DNA from: CAYLPU01 sp964385635
GTDB taxonomy: Bacteria > Chloroflexota > Anaerolineae > B4-G1
NCBI GenBank assembly: GCA_964385635.1
Contig: CAYLPU010000009.1
Location: 1 to 64,000, forward strand
DNA: 64,000 bases
Reading direction: 5' to 3'
Shown piece by piece: positions 16,420 to 24,400 of this stretch. Positions within the stretch are counted from its first letter, which is position 1; every line of letters starts with the position of its first letter. A program made the translations under genes and the position numbers. The notes beneath the pieces were generated by a model, which had not been told where the DNA came from, searched no databases, and saw nothing but the letters and a program-made list of their open reading frames with translations.

Positions 16420-17409
16420 ATGGAGACCCTGACCATTGCCTTGCTGTGCATACTTATCACATTGGTGGTAGGGCTCGTGGCTGCAGTCGTCTGGCTCGCG
16501 TCGCGGAGCCGTGGCAAGACGGAAGCAGGGCAAATCGCAGCCCTGCAGGCAGAGATGAAAGCATTGCGCGAGCAAGTCAGCCAGAACCTGGGGGCCGTTA
16601 CCCAGCAGGTCGCCGTATTCGGCAGCGTGCAGGAAGGAATCGGGAGGGTCACCGAAGCGACCAACCAGATCCTCGCATTAGGCCAGGACATAGCCTCGTT
16701 GCAGGATATACTGCGTGCCCCCCAACTACGCGGTGGTCTGGGCGAGATTTTGCTTGGCAATCTGCTGGCGCAGGTTCTGCCAAGTGAGCGATTCCGCCTG
16801 CAACACGCCTTCAACGACGGCACCAAGGTAGATGCAGCCATCTTCCTGGCCGACCACATCGTCCCGATAGACGCCAAGTTTCCGCTGGAGAACTTTCGGC
16901 GCATGCTGGATGCCGAGGGCGACAAAGAACGTGCGTCCGCTCGTAGGGCCTTCATACGCGACGTCAGACGACGCGTGGACGAAACGGCCAAGTACATCCG
17001 GCCGGACGCAGGAACCTTCGAATTCGCTATGATGTACATCCCCGCCGAGAACGTCTATTACGAGATCCTCAGCGCCGAAGACTCGTTCAAGTATGCGCTT
17101 GAACAACGTGTGATTCCTGTGTCGCCCAACTCGTTCTTTGCCTATCTGAACGTGATCGTGTTTGGGCTGCGTGGCCTGAAAATCGAGGAAAACGCTCACC
17201 TTCTGTTGGGTCAGCTCTCCCGATTGAAAACGGACTTCGCTGGCGTCAAGGATGCGTTTAGAACACTCGGTGGGCACATCGCTCGTGCTCAAAACAAGTA
17301 CAATGAGGCAGATGTCAAACTAGGACGCTTTGGTGAAAAACTGACCGATGTAGCCACCGGCGCGGCGCTACCGGCCGCCAGCGAGCAGCCTGCGCTGACC
17401 GGAGAGTGA
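16420..17409 (+). CDS. rmuC: RmuC-family protein
   Basis: Membrane-anchored protein of the RmuC family, linked to limiting recombination between inverted repeats. One N-terminal membrane helix (about residues 5-27), a coiled-coil stretch (about 35-90), then the restriction-endonuclease-like RmuC core (RGGLGEILLGNLLAQVLP, VDAAIFL, PIDAKFPLENFRRM, YIPAENVYYEIL). 329 residues. GGGAGGT lies 8 bp before the ATG. The addB-like gene starts 1 bp after its stop, so a repair operon is likely. A role in inverted-repeat stability fits a genome as rich in palindromes as this one. Confidence 0.92.
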   Translation: METLTIALLCILITLVVGLVAAVVWLASRSRGKTEAGQIAALQAEMKALREQVSQNLGAVTQQVAVFGSVQEGIGRVTEATNQILALGQDIASLQDILRAPQLRGGLGEILLGNLLAQVLPSERFRLQHAFNDGTKVDAAIFLADHIVPIDAKFPLENFRRMLDAEGDKERASARRAFIRDVRRRVDETAKYIRPDAGTFEFAMMYIPAENVYYEILSAEDSFKYALEQRVIPVSPNSFFAYLNVIVFGLRGLKIEENAHLLLGQLSRLKTDFAGVKDAFRTLGGHIARAQNKYNEADVKLGRFGEKLTDVATGAALPAASEQPALTGE

Positions 17410-17410
17410 G

Positions 17411-20400
17411 GTGACTGTCGAACTTCTCCTTGCCCCCGCCGGAGGCGGCAAGACCGCCCACGCCATCTCCCGCATCCGCGGACTGTGCGCCTCTGGCCCC
17501 TTCGCCCCGGTCTGGGTCGTCTTGCCCAACTTCCCCCAGGTGGCTGGCTTCCGTCGTCGCCTGGCCCGCGCTGGCGGAGCCCTCGGCGTCGAGACCGGCA
17601 CCTTCTATCGCCTCTACGCCGACATCCTGGCCCGCGCTGGCGTCCCCACACCCCGCCTCTCCAACCCCGTCCAGCACCGGCTCCTGCGGGCCGTCGTGGA
17701 CACTCTTTGCGAGCAAGACCATCTGCACCACTACGCTCCCCTGCGCGATAAGCCCGGCTTTATCCGCGCCCTGCGCACGCTGATCCAGGAACTGAAGCGT
17801 GCCCGCGTCCACCGCGACGATCTCACCGCCGCCGTCGCCGACCAGCCCCCCCGTATAGCGGAACTGGCCGCCATCTACGCCGCCTACCAGGACTGGCTGG
17901 TGACAGGCGGCTGGACCGACGCCGAGGGGCAGAGCTGGCTGGCCGCGCGGGCCCTGGGGCGCAACCCCGCCCTCTACGCCAACCTGGCACTCCTGGTCGT
18001 GGACGGCTTCGACGAGTTCAACCCCACCCAACTGGAGGTACTGCACCTGCTGGCGGGCCGGGCCGCCGAGACCCTCATCACCCTCACCGGTACCCCCCCT
18101 CAGTCCCCCCCGGCTTCGACAGGGGGAACTGAGGGGGGGCACCGAACCGCCCACCGCCGCTTCGCCCGCGCCCGCGCCCTGCTCACTGCAACCCTGGATA
18201 TTGAGCCCGCTTCCCTTTCCGACGCGAAACGAGGAGACAGTCTCCCTGTCTCCCTCTCCCCCCCTCTCCCTCTCCCCCCGTCTCCCCCTCCCCTCGTCCA
18301 TCTAGAAGCAAATCTCTTCGAACCCAATCCTACTCCGCTTCCCGCCAACGGCACAGTGAAATTCGTTGAGGCGCGGGACCGCCGCCAGGAAGTGCGCGCC
18401 GCTCTGCGCTGGCTCAAAGCCCGCATCGTCCAGGACGGGATGCCCCCTCACGAAGTCGCCCTCCTGGCCCGCGATTTATCCCCTTACCGTCCCTTCCTGG
18501 AGGAGACAGCAGCAGAGTTCGGGCTGCCGCTCCACCTGGCCGTCGGTGCCGACCTGCTGACCAACCCCGCCGTCGCCGCGCTCCTCTCACTGCTCTCGCT
18601 CCCCGTCCTGGACTGGCCTCGCCGTCCGGTCATCGAGGCCCTCGCCAGCCCCTATTTCGACTGGTCGGCCCTGTTCGAGCAGAAAGCCCCTCCCCAACCC
18701 GCCAGGCTGGACGGAGTCGCCCGGGCCGGGCTGGTCATCAAGGGACTAGATCAGTGGCGCGAGGCCATTGACCGGCTGGCGCGGGCGAAACCTGAGGCAG
18801 GAGCGGCCGGTGAAGAGGAAGACCTGGCCTCCAGCGACCTGCCCGCCGGCGAGGAGGCCGTTGCCCTCCGCCGTGCCTTCGACCACTTCGTCGCCCAAAT
18901 CACCCCGCCGCCGCAGGCCACTGTCCGCGACTACGTCGCCTGGGTGGAGGGCCTCATAGGCGACGATCCAGCACTGGCACACCCGGATGCGACATCTAAA
19001 GATGGTCAATCCCTGCACATCGTCACCCGGGCACGAGAGATGAAACGAGAGATTGACGGCCACTCCTTCGCCCAGCGGGACGTCGCCGCGCTGCAGACCC
19101 TCAAGGATGTCCTGCGCGGCCTGGTGCTGGCCGAGGCCCTGCTAAACTCCCTTCCCATCTCTTCTTCCTCCACCCGTGGAGGGTGTCAACGGATGGAGGG
19201 GGTGTCAACGGATGGGGAGGGGGTGTCAACGGATGGGGAGGGGGCAGGGGTCTCCTACGCCCGCTTCTTCGACGAACTGCGCGGCGCGGCCGAGGCGGCC
19301 ACCTACACGCTTCCGCCCCCCGAGAAAGCCTACATCCTGGCCACACCGGTGCTCCACGCCCGGGGCCTCTCTTTCTGTGCCGTCGCCCTCCTGGGTCTGT
19401 CCGAGGGAGAGTTCCCCGCCACCGAGCGGGAGGACCCCTTGCTGCGGGAGGCGGACCGGGCACTCCTGCGTGAGCGGGGATTACGCCTGGAGCCCCGTCT
19501 ACGCGGCGAAGAGGTCACCCTGTTCTACGAGGCCATCACCCGCGCCCGGAAACGGCTGTACCTCTGCCACCCCTACCTGGCCGACGATGGGCAGGCGTGG
19601 GAGCCATCCCCCTACTGGCAACACCTACGGCGGCTGGTGGACGCTCCGATCCGGCGCGCCCGCCCAGAGGAGACAGCGCCAGACGAGGCCGCCTCATTGC
19701 AGGAATTCATCGCAGCGGCGACCCAGGCCGGAACATCACCCGCCCTGGGGGAGGGCAACGAACCCGTGAATCAAGGGTGGCAGGCCGCCCTGGCGGGCGC
19801 GGATGTCGTGCGGGCGCGCCTGGCCCGCACGCCGGCCGGCCCACACGAGGGAGATCTGAGCCCGCTGGCCCCCGCCCTGGCAACCCGTTACGGCCCCGAC
19901 CACGTCTGGTCTAGCAGCCGGTTGGAGACCTACGCCAGGTGCCCCCTACACTTCTACATAGCCCACGTGCTGCACCTGGAGCCACGCACCCTGCCCCAGG
20001 AGGGGTTCGACCGCCTCGTCCTGGGCTCCATCTACCACGGCGTCCTGGAGAAAGTCTACCACCTGGCGCCATCCGCCCCGCTCTCCGTCCTGCCGAAGGT
20101 GGCACAGGCGGTTTTCGAGGCCGCCCCCAACGAGTACGGCTTCCGCCCCACCCCTCTCTGGGAACAACAGCGGCAGGAGTTTCTACGGGTGCTGGAGAAG
20201 ACCATCGTCGCGCTGGAGGAGACCCGCGAGGGGTATGAGCCCCACACCCAGGAACTTCCATTCGGCCTTCGCGGTCACCCCCCGCTGATTCTCCAGCATC
20301 CAGCATCCAGTACCCAATATCCAGTACCCAGTACCCAGCGTCCAGTATCCAGTATCCAGATCCGAGGCTACGTTGACCGGGTTGATCGTGCCCCCGACGG

Positions 20401-20758
20401 CTCCCTGCGCGTGATAGACTACAAGGCCGGCTCCTCACGCATCCCCACCCGCGAACTGGAGAAGGGCACGCGGCTCCAATTACCCCTCTACGCCCTGGCG
20501 GTGCAGAACGCGCTGCGCCTGGGCCCCGTCGCCGACGGCTTCTACTGGCATATCGGCTCCGCCAGCCCCAGTTACCTGCGCCTGGGGCGATACGAGGGGG
20601 GTATAGAGGGAGCAAACGAGGCAGCAATCGGCTACGTGAGGGCCTACGTCACCGCCGTGCGAGAGGGACGGTTCTCCCCCACCCCACCCGCCGCCGGCTG
20701 CCCCGACCATTGCCCTGCCGTCGGGTTCTGCTGGCGATACCGGCCGAGGGGGTGGTAG
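17411..20758 (+). CDS. addB: AddB-like helicase-nuclease subunit with Fe-S PD-(D/E)XK nuclease
   Basis: Partner of the AddA-like protein encoded at 21450 in double-strand-break end processing. The N-terminus has a Walker A (APAGGGKT, residues 8-15) as in AddB. The C-terminus has a PD-(D/E)XK nuclease with VIDYKAGS (about 1001) framed by a Cys at YARCPLHF (about 843) and three in GCPDHCPAVGFC (about 1097-1107), the usual 4Fe-4S layout. 1115 residues. GTG start, 1 bp after rmuC. The protein carries at least three translated low-complexity inserts (near 18093, 19183 and 20293) that look like repeat insertions rather than family sequence. It could also be called exodeoxyribonuclease V-like. Confidence 0.88.
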   Translation: MTVELLLAPAGGGKTAHAISRIRGLCASGPFAPVWVVLPNFPQVAGFRRRLARAGGALGVETGTFYRLYADILARAGVPTPRLSNPVQHRLLRAVVDTLCEQDHLHHYAPLRDKPGFIRALRTLIQELKRARVHRDDLTAAVADQPPRIAELAAIYAAYQDWLVTGGWTDAEGQSWLAARALGRNPALYANLALLVVDGFDEFNPTQLEVLHLLAGRAAETLITLTGTPPQSPPASTGGTEGGHRTAHRRFARARALLTATLDIEPASLSDAKRGDSLPVSLSPPLPLPPSPPPLVHLEANLFEPNPTPLPANGTVKFVEARDRRQEVRAALRWLKARIVQDGMPPHEVALLARDLSPYRPFLEETAAEFGLPLHLAVGADLLTNPAVAALLSLLSLPVLDWPRRPVIEALASPYFDWSALFEQKAPPQPARLDGVARAGLVIKGLDQWREAIDRLARAKPEAGAAGEEEDLASSDLPAGEEAVALRRAFDHFVAQITPPPQATVRDYVAWVEGLIGDDPALAHPDATSKDGQSLHIVTRAREMKREIDGHSFAQRDVAALQTLKDVLRGLVLAEALLNSLPISSSSTRGGCQRMEGVSTDGEGVSTDGEGAGVSYARFFDELRGAAEAATYTLPPPEKAYILATPVLHARGLSFCAVALLGLSEGEFPATEREDPLLREADRALLRERGLRLEPRLRGEEVTLFYEAITRARKRLYLCHPYLADDGQAWEPSPYWQHLRRLVDAPIRRARPEETAPDEAASLQEFIAAATQAGTSPALGEGNEPVNQGWQAALAGADVVRARLARTPAGPHEGDLSPLAPALATRYGPDHVWSSSRLETYARCPLHFYIAHVLHLEPRTLPQEGFDRLVLGSIYHGVLEKVYHLAPSAPLSVLPKVAQAVFEAAPNEYGFRPTPLWEQQRQEFLRVLEKTIVALEETREGYEPHTQELPFGLRGHPPLILQHPASSTQYPVPSTQRPVSSIQIRGYVDRVDRAPDGSLRVIDYKAGSSRIPTRELEKGTRLQLPLYALAVQNALRLGPVADGFYWHIGSASPSYLRLGRYEGGIEGANEAAIGYVRAYVTAVREGRFSPTPPAAGCPDHCPAVGFCWRYRPRGW
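18093..18139. repeat. Inverted repeat translated inside addB
   Basis: Poly-C/CTCAG arm (18093-18110) pairs with a CTGAG/poly-G arm (18122-18139), 11 bp perfect in the outer stem. It lies in a surface-type linker of the protein, followed by a pyrimidine-rich low-complexity run at about 18235-18300. Confidence 0.75.
19183..19243. repeat. Three tandem copies of a 21-bp repeat inside addB
   Basis: Unit GTGTCAACGGATGGGGAGGG plus one G; copies at 19183 (19 bp, variant), 19202 (21 bp) and 19223 (21 bp), translated as VSTDGEG repeats. The same unit occurs in the opposite orientation in the addA-like gene at 24245-24291. Confidence 0.85.
20293..20362. repeat. Heptanucleotide tandem repeat inside addB
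   Basis: Nine in-phase 7-bp units (CCAGTAT, CCAGCAT, CCAGTAC and close variants) from 20293 to 20355, with a tenth degenerate unit. Nine units are 63 bp, i.e. 21 codons, so the reading frame is kept. Translated as a Ser/Thr/Pro-rich linker just before the nuclease motif. Confidence 0.88.
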
Positions 20759-20773
20759 GGTGGTGAGGAAACA

Positions 20774-20802
20774 TGGACGGACTTCTCCCGGCATGGTATA
20801 AT
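20774..20802 (+). promoter_or_regulatory. Promoter of the RelE-type module
   Basis: TGGACG, 17-bp spacer, TATAAT with a TGn extension, 45 bp before the antitoxin start. It gives the toxin-antitoxin pair its own expression between addB and addA. Confidence 0.78.
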
Positions 20803-20846
20803 GAATACAAAGCGAATCCTGGCGATCACGCAAAAGGGAAGTGACA

Positions 20847-21065
20847 ATGTCCAGCGAAATGATGGCTTATGAAGAACAAATCGTCCGCGAGATCCGCGAG
20901 ACTCCCATGGAATATTGGCCGAACTTGCTCCAGATCATCCGCCTGTTTCGCGAGAGTGTAGGTTTGAAACCCGCCGAAGCCAGCCTCCGCCAGGGATGGC
21001 AGGAGGCGATGACAGGACAGACCCGGCTAGTTTCCGAGTTGTGGGATGGCATTGATGCCGACTGA
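20847..21065 (+). CDS. Small antitoxin-like protein upstream of a RelE-type toxin
   Basis: 72 residues, helical and acidic, with LLQIIRLFRESVGLKP in the middle and GWQEAMTGQTRLVSELWDG near the end. I do not recognise the exact family; the position just before a RelE toxin, the size and the overlap are those of an antitoxin (DUF2281-like proteins are a possibility). ATG 20847 is preferred over the in-frame GTG at 20841 since AAGGGAAG is then well spaced. Confidence 0.65.
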   Translation: MSSEMMAYEEQIVREIRETPMEYWPNLLQIIRLFRESVGLKPAEASLRQGWQEAMTGQTRLVSELWDGIDAD

Positions 21066-21414
21066 GTCGGCCCAGGCGCGGGTCGAGTTCACACCGGAGT
21101 TCAAACGCAACCTCCGTGCATTGTCTAAGAAATACCGCCACATCCGCTCAGATGTCCAGCCAGCGATTGAGCGACTCCAGGCGGGTGAATTCTTCGGTGA
21201 CCGAATATCCGGAACACAGCATGTTGTGTTCAAAGCGCGCGTGAAGAACAGCGACATCAGGAAAGGGAAAAGCGCCGGATATCGGCTGATCTATCAGGTC
21301 AAAGCCTCTAAGTCGGTTGTCCTGGTAACCATCTACTCCAAACTCGACCAGGGAGACATCTCGGCTCACTGGATTCGACGGATACTGGCCGAGTTCGACG
21401 AGCTCGGCGGATAG
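21055..21414 (+). CDS. RelE/ParE-superfamily toxin
   Basis: 119 residues: EFTPEFKRNLRALSKKYRHIRSDVQPAIERLQAGEFFGDRI, then KARVKNSDIRKGKSAGYRLIYQVK and VVLVTIYSKLDQGDIS. This is the RelE/YafQ-like pattern (helical hairpin, then a four-stranded sheet with basic residues), expected to be a ribosome-dependent mRNA interferase. ATG 21055 overlaps the antitoxin stop by 11 bp; an ATG at 21046 is also possible. It ends 35 bp before the addA-like gene. Confidence 0.85.
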   Translation: MPTESAQARVEFTPEFKRNLRALSKKYRHIRSDVQPAIERLQAGEFFGDRISGTQHVVFKARVKNSDIRKGKSAGYRLIYQVKASKSVVLVTIYSKLDQGDISAHWIRRILAEFDELGG

Positions 21415-21449
21415 CCCATCGCCTCCACACACGCGGGAACCGCTTGCTC

Positions 21450-24400
21450 ATGTCAACTATCCTCTCCCTTTCTCGGTTCACTGACCAGCAGGCCGACGCC
21501 ATCCGGGCCCCAGATGAAGCCCTCGTCGTCACCGCCGGCGCTGGCTCCGGGAAGACCCGCACCCTGGTCGGCCGCTACCTGGCCCTGCTGGAATCCGGCC
21601 TCCCCCTCCGCTCCATCGTCGCCATCACCTTCACCAACAAAGCGGCCCGTGAGATGCGCGCCCGCATCCGCGCTGCCATCGAAACCTGGCTGGAGCAAAC
21701 TGCTTGTTGGGCGGTCTCTGCTTGTTGGGCGAAGGTCTCTGACCGAGCCCTCCCCCGGCAACAGTCAGGAGACCTTGCCGAACAGCGATCCCGCTGGGAG
21801 AAAGCCTTCGCTGCGCTGGACGGAGCCCGCATCGGCACCATCCATGCCCTATGCGACGAAATTCTCCGCGCCCACCCCGCCGAGGCCAAGGTAGACCCCG
21901 ATTTCGACGTCCTGGACGAAAACCAGGCCGCCCTGCTACAGGCCCGCGCCATCGAGACCGCCCTGGCCTGGGCCGCCACAGCCCCCGAGGTGGTACCCCT
22001 GTTCGAGCACATGACCGAGTACCAACTGCGGCAGGCCCTCCCCACCCTGATGGAGAAACGACTGGACGCCACTGCCGCCTTCGAAGCCAATCCCCTGGAC
22101 CGCTGGTCCGATGCGCTGGCAGCATGGCTCAGCGAGCGGCTGGAAGCCCCGGACTGGAACATACCCCTGGACCGGCTGACCCATCTCCAGGCTCGCCAGT
22201 CCGGCGACAAACTGGAGACCGCCCGGCGGGCGGTCCTGGCCCACTGGACCGATGCCCACACCACACTGGTAGGGGCGAGGTCACCGCGCCCATGGGACAC
22301 CATCCTCGACGCCCTCCTGGCCCTGCGCGCATCCATCTCTACCGGCGGCAGAAAAGGGAACTGGGATACTGACGACCTGGCAGCGGCGCGAGAGGCGATG
22401 AAAGACCTCCGCGCTTACTTCGACGCTGCCCTCGCCCCTCTGCTGAACAAGAAAAAACCATGTTCCTGGGCCTTAGACGAACGATGCGCCAGCGCTCTGC
22501 CCCGCCTGCGCCGTCTCTTCGACCACGCCCTGGCGGAATACGACAGCCTCAAACAGGAACGGCGCGCCCTCGACTTCGACGACCTGGAGGCAGAGGCGCT
22601 GGCCCTCCTTGCCCACAACGACGAGGTCCGCGCCCGCTGGCAGTCGGAGGTCCGCGCCGTCCTGGTGGACGAGTTCCAGGACACCAACGAACGCCAGCGG
22701 CAGATCGTCTATACCCTCAGTGGCTTCGCGCATCACGTTTCACGTTTCACGTTTCACGCACCACCGGCCTCCCTCTTCGTCGTCGGCGACTCCAAACAAT
22801 CCATATACAGATTCCGTGGCGCTGACGTGACCGTCTTCCGCCGCGTCCAGGCCGACGTGACCGGTGCTGGCGGGCGACATATCCCCCTCGACCTCACCTT
22901 CCGCGCCCACGCCCCTCTGGTCGCCCTCACCAATACACTCCTGGCCCCCATCCTGGGGGAAAAGGACGACCCTCAGCGGCCCTATGCCGTCCCCTTCGCG
23001 CCGCTGACCGCCTTCCGGGAAAAACCTCGCCCTGGCATCCATCCCCCCTACGTGGAACTGCACCTGGGGCTGGGGGAGAACGCCGGCGAGGGGCGCACCG
23101 CCGCCGCTTTCGCCCTTGCCCGCCGCCTGCGCCGGTTGCGCGAGGAGGAGGGAGTAGAATGGAAAGAGATCGCATTACTCTTCCGCGCCTCCACCGGGTT
23201 CCCCTCTTACGAGGACGCACTGGAGCAGGCCGGCATCCCCTTCGTCACTGTCGCCGGGCGGGGCTTCTACGACCGGCCGGAGGTACGCGACCTGCTCAAC
23301 GGCCTCACCGCCCTGGTTGACCCCACCGACGACCTGGCGCTGGCCGGGATCCTCCGCTCCCCCGCCTTCGCCCTCAGCGACACCGCCCTCTACCTGCTGC
23401 GCTACAGCAGCTCTTCCTCCTGTCCCCCTGTCCCCCCATCCGTATCTTCTCAAAAATTCGGGGAAAGAAACCGGGTTTTTTCTGAAAAACCCGGTTTCTC
23501 ATCTGTCAAACCCCAGTTTGTTGAGAAGATACCCCCATCCCCCTGTTCCCTCTGGGATGCCCTCAACGGCCCGCTGGACCACCTGGATCCATCTGACGCC
23601 ACCCGCGCCCGCCGTGCCCGGGAGGTCATCGCTGAACTCAACGCTCTGGTTGGGCGCACCACCGTCGGGCACTTATTGGGACAGTTCCTGAACATCACCT
23701 ACTACCGGGCCGCCCTCTCCCTGGCCGGTGGCCACCGGCTGTGGCGGAACGTGGACAAACTGCTGGCCGACGCCCACCGAAGCGGCCTGGTCAGCGTGGG
23801 CGAGTTCCTGGAATACGTCCGGTCCCTGCGCGACGTGGCCGCCCGCGAGGGAGAGGCTCCCGTCGAGGCCGAGGGGGCCGTGCAGTTGATGACCGTCCAC
23901 AAGGCCAAGGGGCTGGAGTTCCCCGTCGTCGTCATCGCCGATGCAGCCCACAGTGGCCGCGGCCACACCTCGCCCGTCCTCGTCTCGCCCGACCTGGGCA
24001 TCCTGCTGGGCCTGAGGGAGGAAAAGTCCCTGCCAGCCACCTACCGGCTGGCGACCCTGTGCGAAGCAGACCAGGAAGACGCCGAATCCCGGCGGCTCCT
24101 CTACGTCGCCGCCACCCGCGCCTCCGAGAAACTTTTCGTCAGCGGGCACGTCAAGGCGAAGAAAGACGGCACCCCCGAACTACGCGGCTGGCTGGCCTGG
24201 CTGGGAGAGGTCACCGGCCTGGCCCAGGCGCAACTACCCAGTCCCCCCTCTCCATCCATTGACACCCCCTCCCCATCCGTTGACACCCCCCAGCCCCTCG
24301 ACCTGGATTGGGGCGGCGGCAAACTGACCTGTGTGCTCTACCCACTGCCAGGAGACAAGGAGACAAGGAGACATAGAGACTATTCCCCCTCTCCCCCTCT

